Shown here one piece after another: positions 14,760-23,963 of a DNA stretch of 64,000 bases. Positions within the stretch are counted from its first letter, which is position 1, and each line of letters begins with the position of its first letter. The notes under the pieces are model-generated. The model ran no database searches. It had not been told where the DNA came from and saw nothing but the letters and a program-made list of their open reading frames with translations. The position numbers and the translations under genes are program-made. Origin of the DNA: Gammaproteobacteria bacterium (lineage in GTDB: Bacteria > Pseudomonadota > Gammaproteobacteria > GRL18); NCBI GenBank assembly GCA_026196615.1, contig JAPHSW010000032.1, positions 1-64,000 on the forward strand. Reading direction: 5' to 3'.

Positions 14760-17306
14760 TTATTCCGTTTTTTCTTGTAAATCTTCCAAAACAGCATCCA
14801 TTGCACGTTCAAACACGGGAGATTCATCAAGAATGTTTGCTTGCTTGTTTCTTAATGCAAAACTTAAACCCTGTAATGATTTTTCTGCAATTTGACCTGT
14901 CTGGGTAACAAAAATGTAGGCGCTGGCATCCTCACTCATCCAGGATATTTTGGCACGATAGCTTTTCCCATCGCCACCATGGAATTCAACCCAGGCGCCT
15001 GATGTTAAGTTACGTGCCTGTTGTGTATAAGCATCTTCAACTAAATCATCTTCACCATTATCGGAAATGGCTTGTTCAGAACCATCTTCAAGAGAAGCAA
15101 GAAGGTGATCTTCCTCAAGGGCATCCAGGTTGGAAAGATTTCCATCCAGCATGATGTCAACCCCGGCATCGATACTTTCTAATTGTTCTGGACTAAGCTC
15201 TGAGTCCAGATCCGAACCCAAGTCATCTGTTTTTATAGCACCTGTATTAGTTAAACTATCAGAACCACTAATATCAGAGTTATTAATATCTGAGCTACGT
15301 CTTTGTTGCATCTGGTTGATTTGATTGCTTGAAACATAAGCATCACCATTTTGTGATAGTTCACTGTCATTGATGCCTTGTCCTTTCATACAGGCAAGGT
15401 GGCAATTTTGCAGATCTTGCAAGAGTTGTTCACGAAGGTCTTTAGGATAATGGATTCTATCCAGGCCAGCATTGAGGGCATTTAAAATGCCAGGAATGAC
15501 TCTGACCAGTTGTTTTTGACTTTGAATATCTGATTTTGGATCAATACTCCAAATTAACGTGTCGACAAATGTCATAGCCATATCCCATTCGTCACTCTCC
15601 ATGCCATCACTAAAGAAAATGTCAAACATGACATCTTTCCAGACTCTTTCAAGTAGCAGGACAATATTATGCGGTAATTCTTTGGTACTCATTCGAGAAC
15701 TAAGTTCAGTGCTTACCAGTTTTAGTGCGGCATCCTTGGATGGCCCTTTTTTAAGAGCAATACCTTGATTGAACTGAGTTAGGAAACGATGTAGATCTTC
15801 TAGTAATTCACCAAAAAATGAGGCATCGCACTCCTGAGTTTGTTCATTTGATATCCGGCTGACCAGGCTTTCTAATTTTAGGTAAAGAGGATTGTCCTGA
15901 GCGGTTACGTTATCAGTAACTCCTAAACCAGCATTGGCTAACTCATTGAGAAGTTTACGAGCTGGATGTGCTTTATTTCTAAAAAAACTTTTATCCTGAA
16001 GAGCAATTTTAATGATTGGTATCTGTAGACGACTGAGTAATGATTTAACGGAATCAACTAGATTTTTATCATCCAGAATAAAATCAAATAACATGCCGAT
16101 GACATCAATGATATCGTCATCACTTTGGTTAATGGCTTGTTTCTGCTGGTTTGATTGTAATGACTGTTTAAGTGCTTCTTTGAGTAAGTTGCTGGTCATG
16201 GCACCACTGCCACCACCTACTTGTGTTACATTACTATAAGTTTCAGGAGATACTTGCATTTGAGTGAGAGTCGACATGACATCTTCAGTTGATGCATATT
16301 GAGCCTGAGGTATTTGCTGTTGACTGGGTTTGTTCTGTGAAATTAACTGTTGAATCAATGCAAAGGCTTGTGCTTCGTCATTGTTCCCTGCCTGTTGTTC
16401 AGGCTGATGCATGAACTGAGAAAGTCCAGAGCCTTCTTGACCTGGCTCTTCTTGGGTATCATTTTGTACAGGTGTGTTGATAAGTCCACCAAGACCTGTT
16501 CCTTGAGAGCTTGGTTGTCTTTTTACTGCATTTTTATAACTGACTTTAAGATCGGGTAGAATACCTTTTTCAACCAGCATATGATTGCTGTGTTCATACA
16601 ATTCGCTTAATTTGGTTATAAAATTAATATCAAAAAGTTTGAAAACCAGTAGTTTAACTTTAATCTCGGCTTCAAGTGTATCAACAGCAAGAGCAAATGA
16701 ATTACACAATGAAGTGGGGCCCATGGGATTATTTTCAGAAGTGATTTTTAAACCTTTATAAAGATAAGAAAGACGTTGATTTAATTGGTTAAGGTTGTCT
16801 TTGTTATCTCTTTCAGCTTTTGCCACCATATTGTGTGTTGCTAAATCTTCTTCAAGATTGTCATCAGCAACTAAAGACAGACTGTCGACATCAGATATGA
16901 CTTGCTCTGACTTTGTCTCACCTTGAATGGTTTCAGTGGAAAAGCCTAGACTCACATTTGAGATAAACTCTTCATAGGCAATGCTTCGACGTAAGCGTAC
17001 AATACGCATTGCGTCAAAATAGGTATTTTGATCGGTTGCATTTTCTGATTTTTCAGCCATTTCAAAGAGCTGTGTGTCAACATTGTCAAATAATGTTGAG
17101 ATAGCATCATTTGTCCATTGACTGGTATATTGAATTAAATCACCTAATGGGCCTTCAGGCGTCATTGAGTTTTGTACCCTTTTTTGTAATAGAGAGTCTT
17201 GTAATAAAGAGTCTTGTGTTAAACTATTTTTACGACGGCGATTGTCTTCAGTAGAAGCACTTTTTCCTTGCCGACTAAACTGTAAGATATTGTTTTTAGG
17301 TTGCAT
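14760..17306 (-). CDS. DUF1631 family protein, large uncharacterised
   Basis: A soluble protein of about 848 residues (ATG at 17306; an in-frame GTG lies 12 bases earlier). I recognise it as the DUF1631 family, found widely in beta- and gammaproteobacteria and of unknown function. The N-terminal region reads ALLF/NVDTQLFEMAEKSEN-like helical sequence, the middle is rich in Gln and Ser (about residues 280-400, probably disordered), a conserved alpha-helical block follows (KAHPARKLLNELANAG near residue 450; ALNAGLDRIHYP near 615), then an acidic linker and a small C-terminal domain (GAWVEFHGGDGKSYRAKISW) that resembles a PilZ-like beta barrel. The PilZ likeness is my inference. No signal peptide. 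Confidence 0.8.
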   Translation of the reverse strand: MQPKNNILQFSRQGKSASTEDNRRRKNSLTQDSLLQDSLLQKRVQNSMTPEGPLGDLIQYTSQWTNDAISTLFDNVDTQLFEMAEKSENATDQNTYFDAMRIVRLRRSIAYEEFISNVSLGFSTETIQGETKSEQVISDVDSLSLVADDNLEEDLATHNMVAKAERDNKDNLNQLNQRLSYLYKGLKITSENNPMGPTSLCNSFALAVDTLEAEIKVKLLVFKLFDINFITKLSELYEHSNHMLVEKGILPDLKVSYKNAVKRQPSSQGTGLGGLINTPVQNDTQEEPGQEGSGLSQFMHQPEQQAGNNDEAQAFALIQQLISQNKPSQQQIPQAQYASTEDVMSTLTQMQVSPETYSNVTQVGGGSGAMTSNLLKEALKQSLQSNQQKQAINQSDDDIIDVIGMLFDFILDDKNLVDSVKSLLSRLQIPIIKIALQDKSFFRNKAHPARKLLNELANAGLGVTDNVTAQDNPLYLKLESLVSRISNEQTQECDASFFGELLEDLHRFLTQFNQGIALKKGPSKDAALKLVSTELSSRMSTKELPHNIVLLLERVWKDVMFDIFFSDGMESDEWDMAMTFVDTLIWSIDPKSDIQSQKQLVRVIPGILNALNAGLDRIHYPKDLREQLLQDLQNCHLACMKGQGINDSELSQNGDAYVSSNQINQMQQRRSSDINNSDISGSDSLTNTGAIKTDDLGSDLDSELSPEQLESIDAGVDIMLDGNLSNLDALEEDHLLASLEDGSEQAISDNGEDDLVEDAYTQQARNLTSGAWVEFHGGDGKSYRAKISWMSEDASAYIFVTQTGQIAEKSLQGLSFALRNKQANILDESPVFERAMDAVLEDLQEKTE

Positions 17307-17622
17307 ATTAGACCACACTATTTCTGTTTTTTTATGGTTAAGTGATTGCTGGAAATCTGAAGCTGTTAGAACCAGAAACAGTTAGAACCATAAACAGCGA
17401 TTAGAACTTCGAGTATAGTTAAATCATAATACTAATTAATCAATATGTCTTTGAGCTAGTCCACAATCACAACAAATTTAGTTTCTTATCTAAAAGTGCT
17501 TGTTGCAGTCAAAGTTTAAGAAAGTTCTATTTTAGTTGCTTAGGTTCAATAATAGAACATTTATAGGATTTTTTCACTCCATTTTTTTGAGTTAAACAAA
17601 ACAAAGGTTATATTTTTTAAAT
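17307..17622. other. Divergent intergenic region with short tandem repeat
   Basis: This AT-rich gap between the DUF1631 gene and ampD holds two tandem copies of the 16-mer GTTAGAACCANAAACA (17365-17396) and a third partial copy (GATTAGAAC) just after. The repeats lie about 60-100 bases upstream of the DUF1631 start and could be an operator. No further gene or terminator is visible. Confidence 0.5.
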
Positions 17623-18180
17623 ATGTATGATATTTCTGATGGCTGGTTCGAACAATCTCATAAAATATGTTCACCAAACTATAATGAAAGGCCTGATAAT
17701 ACGCTGATTAATGCCATTATTATTCACTCTATTTCACTGCCTCCTGGCTGTTATGGTGGAGATGATATCAGTCTTTTTTTTTCTAATAAGCTAGATTGCA
17801 CTAAAGACCCCTTTTATGATGAAATTCGAGGTGTAGAAGTGTCTTCACATTTATTGATTCGCCGTACTGGTGAATTAATTCAGTACGTCAACCTTCATTC
17901 ACGAGCCTGGCATGCAGGACAATCTCGATTAGGTCAACAGGAGAATTGTAATGATTTTTCTATTGGCATTGAGCTTGAAGGTACGGATAATAGTCTCTTT
18001 GAAACAGCCCAATATAATACATTATCGGGTGTGGTTAATTCCTTAATGGAGTATTTCCCTGAAATTACTCAGGAGCGAATTGTTGGTCATAGTGATATTG
18101 CACCAGGTCGTAAAACTGATCCTGGAACTGGCTTTAATTGGACACTTTGGCGAAAGACGATAGAAAATAAGAGCAGTTAA
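17623..18180 (+). CDS. ampD: 1,6-anhydro-N-acetylmuramyl-L-alanine amidase AmpD
   Basis: A 185-residue cytoplasmic zinc amidase of the amidase_2 family that cleaves the lactyl-L-Ala bond of anhydromuropeptides during peptidoglycan recycling and so keeps AmpC-type beta-lactamase induction low. The zinc ligands are in place: His35 in AIIIHSISLPP, His near residue 152 in IVGHSDIAPGRKTDPG and the Asp of KTDPG; the Glu in IGIELEGTDN is the usual catalytic region. SSHLLIRRTGELIQYV and RAWHAGQS are also family hallmarks. No ampR/ampC neighbour is seen. Length matches E. coli AmpD (183). Confidence 0.95.
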   Translation: MYDISDGWFEQSHKICSPNYNERPDNTLINAIIIHSISLPPGCYGGDDISLFFSNKLDCTKDPFYDEIRGVEVSSHLLIRRTGELIQYVNLHSRAWHAGQSRLGQQENCNDFSIGIELEGTDNSLFETAQYNTLSGVVNSLMEYFPEITQERIVGHSDIAPGRKTDPGTGFNWTLWRKTIENKSS

Positions 18181-18234
18181 CAACTGTGATTAGGGCTAGT
18201 ATATTAATCTTAAATAGCGAGAAACAAAGAAAAG

Positions 18235-19077
18235 ATGACAGTTTATAGCGGGCATTTACGTAAAATGCGTTCTCATTATGAAAACTCAGTGATACCAGTT
18301 GAGTATTTTTTAACACTGGATGATGATTTAGAAACAATACCTCTTAATGGAATGTTGGGGAAACACCTCACAATTCGTTTTAAAAATGAAATACATTGCA
18401 TCTCTTGTGGACGTAAAAGTAATAAAAGTTTTAATCAAGGACATTGTTATCCTTGCTTTACTCGTCTGGCATCCTGTGATAAATGCATTATGAGTCCGGA
18501 AAAATGTCATTTTGAACAGGGGACATGCAGAGAACCACAATGGGGACAAGATCATTGTATGCAATCACACTATGTGTATCTGGCAAATTCCTCAGGCCTG
18601 AAGGTGGGTATTACCCGTGGTGATCAGCTGCCTACTCGTTGGATAGATCAGGGTGCTATTCAGGCACTTGCTATTTTTAAAGTCAGTCAACGTTATTACT
18701 CAGGACTGATGGAAATTTTGTATAAGGAGAAAGTGTCTGACCGAACACAATGGCAGAGAATGCTTAAAGGTCAGGCTGAAGAAATGGATTTGCTTCAGCA
18801 GCAGCAAGAATTAAATGAAGTTTTTTCTGAGCAAATTGAGGATATGAAATCTGATTTGCCTGAAGGTTCTATAGAAACAATAAATAATAAGGGAATGACT
18901 GAAATACTTTATCCTGTTGAAACCTATCCGGAAAAAATAAAATCATTTAATTTAGATAAACAGACAGTGGTTGAAGGTACATTGATAGGAATAAAGGGAC
19001 AATATTTAATACTCGATACAGGAGTGATCAATATCCGAAAATTTTCTGGCTATCATATTGATTTTGAAGTGGAATAA
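18235..19077 (+). CDS. DUF2797 family zinc-ribbon protein
   Basis: A 280-residue protein of the DUF2797 family, function unknown. The N-terminal half contains a cysteine-rich, probably zinc-binding region: CISCGRKS, HCYPCF, CDKC, a further Cys and GTCREPQWG with HC (about residues 53-110). It is followed by YVYLANSSGLKVGITRG and TRWIDQGA, which give a GIY-YIG-like look to the middle domain (YVYL...KVGITR); this resemblance is an inference. A basic/acidic helical tail follows. ATG has a weak upstream AAAGA sequence. The gene lies 54 bases after ampD in the same direction and may be co-transcribed. Confidence 0.82.
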   Translation: MTVYSGHLRKMRSHYENSVIPVEYFLTLDDDLETIPLNGMLGKHLTIRFKNEIHCISCGRKSNKSFNQGHCYPCFTRLASCDKCIMSPEKCHFEQGTCREPQWGQDHCMQSHYVYLANSSGLKVGITRGDQLPTRWIDQGAIQALAIFKVSQRYYSGLMEILYKEKVSDRTQWQRMLKGQAEEMDLLQQQQELNEVFSEQIEDMKSDLPEGSIETINNKGMTEILYPVETYPEKIKSFNLDKQTVVEGTLIGIKGQYLILDTGVINIRKFSGYHIDFEVE

Positions 19078-19084
19078 TACTTAA

Positions 19085-19585
19085 CTATTTTGGTTCAAGA
19101 ATGCGCTGGGTTAAATGCAATAGTTTTTCTTTGTCCATAGGTTTGACCATAAAGCAGCAGGCGCCGAGTTTTTTTGCCCAAATTCTGCCTGATGATTGTT
19201 CTTCGCCACTGATCAAAACTATAGGAATATGTTTTGTGGTGGCATGACGCTTTAGATATCGTGTAGCCTGATAACCATTAACATTAGGCATTACAATATC
19301 CATTAAAATCAGATCAGGGTGTTCTTGTTTGGTTTTTAGTATCCCTTCTCGACCATCACCCGCACTTATTGTTTTATAACCCGCGTCACTAAGCCATTTT
19401 CGACAAGCTGCTACTTGAGTTTTTGAGTCATCAACAATTAAAATGGTTGTATCAATATTAAGAGTAAGGTTATCAACCTCAGAATCCAACTTTGGATGTG
19501 AGTGAGTGGATAATTTAGACGGTGTTTTATTGTCGTTTTGCTTTGAAGATGAAAAAAAATTGCTAAGACGTGATAGAAAGCCCAT
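19085..19585 (-). CDS. CheY-like response regulator (PilH/PilG-like receiver)
   Basis: A 166-residue single-domain receiver. After a polar N-terminal stretch of about 45 residues come the acidic pocket VDDS (Asp52, Asp53), the phosphoacceptor LILMDIVMPN (Asp96), the conserved Ser of VLISGEEQ and the Lys of FMVKPMDKEK (Lys148). There is no output domain. The sequence resembles PilH-type twitching-motility regulators, but no chemosensory gene is nearby, so the partner kinase is unknown. The N-terminal extension (MGFLSRLSNFF...) has an amphipathic start and could be a localisation tag. It is a single gene between DUF2797 and dxs. Confidence 0.85.
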   Translation of the reverse strand: MGFLSRLSNFFSSSKQNDNKTPSKLSTHSHPKLDSEVDNLTLNIDTTILIVDDSKTQVAACRKWLSDAGYKTISAGDGREGILKTKQEHPDLILMDIVMPNVNGYQATRYLKRHATTKHIPIVLISGEEQSSGRIWAKKLGACCFMVKPMDKEKLLHLTQRILEPK

Positions 19586-19719
19586 TCATTTCCTTATCGT
19601 GCTAATCGTTTTGTCAGTAATCTAGAATTATAGGCATCCTGAAGAGAGATAACAACTCTTTGCAAGTGTGAGCTCTTTGATGTGCTCTAAAAAGCTAATA
19701 TTTTCTCACTCACAGTCTC

Positions 19720-21726
19720 TTATTGGACAGGTATTTTTTCCTGTATTGTTTTCATAAGGCCAGCACAATCCAATCCATAATCATGGTGGACTTGTTGTTG
19801 AGTGGCGTGCTCAGGATAAGTATCAGGTAGCCCTAGATTGATAATTGGACAGGTAGAAATTTGACTGGCCAAACTTTCATTGACTGCACTTCCTGCACCA
19901 CCAATAATGGTATTATCCTCTAAGGTTAACAGCAAATGACATGTTTTAACCTGTTCGAAGATAAGTGTTGAATCAAGTGGTTTAATAAAACGCATATTGA
20001 TCACTTTAATGTGGTAACTGTTTTTTAACTTTTCTGCAGCCATTAATGCTTCATTGAGCAGACTTCCAAAACTTAAGATGACAATTATTTTTTGTGAGCT
20101 ACTTTTAATAACCGGAGCATTAACAGAGTCATGAGTAGGAGTTTCTTTATGACTGTCAAAAACGAGTTCTCCTTTGCCTGTTTCAAGCTGGAGAACTTGT
20201 TGTTTATTTATAGCCTGTCCGGCTCCCTTGCCTCGTGGATAACGGACAGCAACGGGAGAATTAAGAGAAAAACCATAGTCCAGCATGTGATAGCATTCAT
20301 TTTCATCTGCTGGTGCCATTATTGTCATATTAGGAATACAGCGCATAAAACTTAAATCAAAGCTACCTGAATGTGTTGCGCCATCACCACCTACAATTCC
20401 ACCCCGATCAATGGCGAATAATACGGATAAATTTTGTAATGCAACATCATGGATGAGTTGATCATAAGCTCTTTGTAAAAATGAAGAGTAGATTGCCACC
20501 ACAGGTTTTAAACCTTCACAGGCCATACCAGCCGCTAGTGTAACGCTGTGCTGTTCAGCAATACCCACATCATAATATCGGTCAGAAAATTGTTCTGAAA
20601 AAGCAACTAATCCAGAGCCTTCACGCATTGCGGGTGTAATACCGATCAATTGTTCATTTTTATGTGCAGCATCAACAATCCATTCACTGAATACTTGTGT
20701 ATAAGTCAAACCAACGGGGGGGGTAGAAATTGCGGCGACTTCTTCTGTTTGTTGATTGTCTTGTCCTTGAGCTATCTGTTCTTGTGTGGTTTGAGATTCT
20801 TTATAGTTTTTATAAAATCCTGGGGCGGCTGCATGGTATTGAGTCGGAGCTTGTTCAGCAGGTTCAAAGCCCTTTCCTTTACGTGTGACAACATGCAAAA
20901 ACTGGGGGCCAGATAATTGTTTGATATTTTTTAGAGTTGTTAAAAGTGTAGGGAGATCATGACCATCAACGGGGCCAATATAATTAAAGCCCAGCTCTTC
21001 AAACAAAGTACCAGGAATCACCATTCCTTTCATATGCTCTTCGGCACGACAGGCAAGCTCCCAAACTGAGGGCATAGAACTGAGTACTTTTTTGGAGTTT
21101 GATTTAACAGTGGAATAAAATTTTCCAGAGAGTACTTTGGCAAAATAATTAGATAATCCACCTACATTGGGTGATATTGACATGTCGTTGTCGTTTAGAA
21201 TGACCAATAAATCAGCATCGAGATCACCCGCATGATTTAAAGCTTCAAATGCCATTCCTGCAGTCATGGCGCCATCACCAATAACGGCAATAGATTTTTG
21301 CTTTAAGCCGTTTTTGTTTGCGGCAATTGCCATGCCTAAAGCGGCACTGATGGATGTGCTGGAATGACCAACACCAAAGGCATCATAGGGACTTTCTGAA
21401 CGTTTTGGGAAACCTGAAAGACCATCTTTTATACGAATTGAATCCAGTTGCTGTGCACGACCGGTGAGTATTTTATGTGGGTAAGCCTGGTGACCAACAT
21501 CCCAGATTATTTTATCGTCAGGGGTATCAAATATTCGATGTAAGGCAATTGTTAATTCAACTGCACCTAAATTGGAGGACAAGTGCCCACCCACTTTATC
21601 TAAAGTTTGTAATAAAAATGAACGAAGTTCTGTTGCTAATAATATTAATTGATCTTTATCCAGACATTTCAAATCTTCAGGAGAATTGATGGTCGATAAT
21701 AATGGATAACGCAAAAGATCTGTCAT
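19720..21726 (-). CDS. dxs: 1-deoxy-D-xylulose-5-phosphate synthase
   Basis: First enzyme of the MEP pathway, condensing pyruvate and glyceraldehyde-3-phosphate with thiamine diphosphate. 668 residues, somewhat longer than the E. coli protein (620). The TPP-binding motif GDGAMTAGMAFEALNHAG followed by ILNDNDMSIS is intact, as are DVGIAEQHSVTLAAGMA and DRGGIVGGDGATHSGSFDL of the pyrimidine domain. The extra length is mainly a Gln-rich insert near residues 305-340 between the TPP and pyrimidine domains and a second insert near residue 540. The first insert is encoded next to a C8 homopolymer (G8 at 20716-20723 on the plus strand), a possible slippage site. It lies downstream of xseB-ispA in the same direction. 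Confidence 0.96.
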   Translation of the reverse strand: MTDLLRYPLLSTINSPEDLKCLDKDQLILLATELRSFLLQTLDKVGGHLSSNLGAVELTIALHRIFDTPDDKIIWDVGHQAYPHKILTGRAQQLDSIRIKDGLSGFPKRSESPYDAFGVGHSSTSISAALGMAIAANKNGLKQKSIAVIGDGAMTAGMAFEALNHAGDLDADLLVILNDNDMSISPNVGGLSNYFAKVLSGKFYSTVKSNSKKVLSSMPSVWELACRAEEHMKGMVIPGTLFEELGFNYIGPVDGHDLPTLLTTLKNIKQLSGPQFLHVVTRKGKGFEPAEQAPTQYHAAAPGFYKNYKESQTTQEQIAQGQDNQQTEEVAAISTPPVGLTYTQVFSEWIVDAAHKNEQLIGITPAMREGSGLVAFSEQFSDRYYDVGIAEQHSVTLAAGMACEGLKPVVAIYSSFLQRAYDQLIHDVALQNLSVLFAIDRGGIVGGDGATHSGSFDLSFMRCIPNMTIMAPADENECYHMLDYGFSLNSPVAVRYPRGKGAGQAINKQQVLQLETGKGELVFDSHKETPTHDSVNAPVIKSSSQKIIVILSFGSLLNEALMAAEKLKNSYHIKVINMRFIKPLDSTLIFEQVKTCHLLLTLEDNTIIGGAGSAVNESLASQISTCPIINLGLPDTYPEHATQQQVHHDYGLDCAGLMKTIQEKIPVQ

Positions 21727-21779
21727 ATTTGTATCATCAAGAGATTACTATCAATTTTTCAGATAGTTATTACTACAGG

Positions 21780-21812
21780 AAACTGCAGAGCTTTAATAAC
21801 TGCAGGGCTTTT
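21780..21812. repeat. Short direct repeat between dxs and ispA
   Basis: AACTGCAGAGCTTT and AACTGCAGGGCTTT occur in tandem, three bases apart, differing at one position. The self-complementary CTGCAG in each copy would also allow a hairpin. It lies in the 121-base gap downstream of ispA and upstream of dxs and may affect read-through between them. Confidence 0.55.
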
Positions 21813-21847
21813 AGAATAAGTAGGCTAATTTGGCAGTATACCTTAAT

Positions 21848-22732
21848 TTAATGATCACGGGTAATAATATATTCAGAGAGCCAGCGCAATGGATCAGCAT
21901 TATGATTAAATTGACTCAGACTGTCTAAAGCATTTTGGTGGCATTGATTTGCCATATTTTTTGCACCGTCAAGGCCTAAAAGTGCAGGGTATGTGGCCTT
22001 ATTAAGGCTGATATCTGCACCTTGCTGTTTACCCAGAGTTTGGGTATCTGATTCGATATCTAAAATATCATCTTTGATTTGAAAGGAAAGACCAATATTT
22101 TTAGCGTAGTTTTCTAATGCATCTAATTCAGAGTCTTTCGTATTTTTAGAGCAGAGTGCTCCTAGTTGGACACTAGCACGAATTAATGCACCAGTTTTAT
22201 GTTCATGCATAACTTTTAATTGCTCCAGTGATAAACTTTTTCCAGTTGCCTCCAAATCAATGGCTTGACCTCCAGCCATACCTGCTGCACCACTGGCATG
22301 AGCTAAAGTTTTTATCATGGGTAGAATCAATTTGGCATCCAGGTATTTATTATTACTGAGTGCTTCAAAGGCAAGTGTTTGTAAAGCATCACCTGTTAGC
22401 AGGGCAGTGGCTTCAGAAAACTGCTTATGACATGTAGGTTTGCCGCGACGTAAATTATCATCGTCCATGGCCGGCATATCATCGTGAACCAGAGAATAAC
22501 AATGTATCAGTTCAACAGCACAAGCTGAGGTGTCTTGATGTTCTGTAGGTATATTGAGTGCTTGACCAGTAAGATAAACCAATAGGGGACGGACTCTTTT
22601 TCCACCATTGAATACGCTGTAATGCATTGCCTGGTGCAACTTAGTTGCAATATTTGATGTATTCTTAATGAGCTCTTCGAGAGCATGATCAACTCTTTTT
22701 TGATATTGCCGGGTTAATTGTTTCAAGTGCAC
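21848..22732 (-). CDS. ispA: (2E,6E)-farnesyl diphosphate synthase
   Basis: A 294-residue short-chain polyprenyl synthase that condenses isopentenyl diphosphate with dimethylallyl and geranyl diphosphate. The first aspartate-rich motif is DDMPAMDDDNLRRGKPT and the second is IKDDILDIE; the substrate motif NGGKRVRPLLVY is also present. Length and motifs match IspA (E. coli 299). It starts with GTG at 22732, whose G is shared with the TAG stop of xseB, so the two are translationally coupled. Products feed ubiquinone, undecaprenyl phosphate and other isoprenoids. Confidence 0.95.
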   Translation of the reverse strand: MHLKQLTRQYQKRVDHALEELIKNTSNIATKLHQAMHYSVFNGGKRVRPLLVYLTGQALNIPTEHQDTSACAVELIHCYSLVHDDMPAMDDDNLRRGKPTCHKQFSEATALLTGDALQTLAFEALSNNKYLDAKLILPMIKTLAHASGAAGMAGGQAIDLEATGKSLSLEQLKVMHEHKTGALIRASVQLGALCSKNTKDSELDALENYAKNIGLSFQIKDDILDIESDTQTLGKQQGADISLNKATYPALLGLDGAKNMANQCHQNALDSLSQFNHNADPLRWLSEYIITRDH

Positions 22733-22989
22733 TACAGTGAATCCTTATTATAGTCTTCAAGAGAAGACTTATTCCCTTCTTCCAATTCTTTATCTTCGAG
22801 GAGAATTTGTACTTTTTGCTGTGCATCAGTTAATGCACTTTGACAAGCTCGTGTTAAATGAATACCACGTTCAAAATCCTGAAGTGATTGTTCCAAACTT
22901 AAATCACCATTTTCTAGAGCATCAACCAGTTTTTCTAACTCATTGAGAGATGATTCAAAGTTAAAGCTTTTTTCTTCTTTTTTTGTCAT
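22732..22989 (-). CDS. xseB: Exodeoxyribonuclease VII small subunit
   Basis: An 85-residue protein with the family pattern [27 protein letters not shown] and [15 protein letters not shown], two helices that bind the XseA large subunit. Exonuclease VII degrades single-stranded DNA in both directions. xseB lies immediately before ispA and dxs in many gammaproteobacteria, as here. An acidic tail of about 15 residues follows the core. Confidence 0.93.
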   Translation of the reverse strand: MTKKEEKSFNFESSLNELEKLVDALENGDLSLEQSLQDFERGIHLTRACQSALTDAQQKVQILLEDKELEEGNKSSLEDYNKDSL

Positions 22990-23246
22990 ATACTTCGGCT
23001 TATTTCGAGGTTTTAAGTCAGTTAATGTATAATTGGCAGAAAATCATTTAAAATACGTATTGTTTAACAATTATTAAGTATTTTTAATATAGATTTTAGG
23101 GTAATTGTAATCTTGCGTTTACTGATCGTAAAGAGCTTTAGTCAGTTTTTTTGCATAATAAAAAAACATAGTCAAAAATATTTGAATAAAGCCAATATAA
23201 TGTGACCAAAGAGCCTTTCTTTAGATTTAATTTTGAGATTTTGCAT
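22990..23246. other. Divergent gap between xseB and the CNP1-like gene
   Basis: About 257 AT-rich bases that must hold promoters in both directions (xseB-ispA-dxs leftward, the CNP1-like gene rightward). I see no near-consensus promoter pair and no strong hairpin. Confidence 0.4.
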
Positions 23247-23864
23247 ATGAATACTTGTTTAAAAATATCATTTTTAGGTATTTTTCAAATTTTCCGAATA
23301 TTAATGGTTTCTGGAATATTACTCCTTTCCTTTTTTAGTACAGTAGCTTTTGCTGATGTTTGGGATAAATTAGGTAGCCATGCTGAGGAATATCAGGAAA
23401 ATGAAGGGATAGAGGATTATGTTTGGAAAGAAACGGAGAGTAACTTACCTGAATACCCACAAGAAAGTGATCTACTTGAAGTAGCAGGTCCTCCAGCTTA
23501 TAGAAATTATCAATATTTGATTGATGAAAAAAACTTGAATGTGGGCAAGGATGGCGTTGTTCGTTATAGTCTTGTGATCCGCTCTCCAGGAGGAGCGGAT
23601 AATGTTATGTTTGATGGTATTCATTGTATTCAGAATCAGATTAAAAATTATGCATATGGTAGTACCGATATGGACGGTAATAAGAAGTTTACTTTAAAGC
23701 AAACGACTGAATGGAAGAGTTTCCGGCCCTCTGGAGTGACTGCCTATGGGAAAATTTTTGCCACAAATTATTTTTGCAACCATGATGGTATAGTTTTAAC
23801 TCGCCATGAAATTATTCAAAATATGAAATACGGTAAAGGTCCAGTGGATGGACTTTATAATTGA
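23247..23864 (+). CDS. CNP1-like family exported protein
   Basis: A protein of 205 residues from ATG 23247 (the frame runs back to a GTG at 23202, which would put a polar stretch before the signal peptide). A hydrophobic segment near residues 5-33 ends in SFFSTVAFA, a likely Sec signal peptide. The mature part contains YRNYQYLIDEKNLNVGKDGVVRYSL-type sequence and RSPGGADNVMFDGIHC, matching the CNP1-like family of proteobacterial periplasmic proteins of unknown function. It is a single gene between xseB and pcnB. Function not assigned. Confidence 0.78.
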   Translation: MNTCLKISFLGIFQIFRILMVSGILLLSFFSTVAFADVWDKLGSHAEEYQENEGIEDYVWKETESNLPEYPQESDLLEVAGPPAYRNYQYLIDEKNLNVGKDGVVRYSLVIRSPGGADNVMFDGIHCIQNQIKNYAYGSTDMDGNKKFTLKQTTEWKSFRPSGVTAYGKIFATNYFCNHDGIVLTRHEIIQNMKYGKGPVDGLYN

Positions 23865-23963
23865 GTCATCAATATTCTCAATAAATTATCTTACACTATA
23901 AATTCTTAGTTGATACTGACTTGTTAAGAACCAGGGATTTGCTTTTCCAGCGGAAATTCAGGA

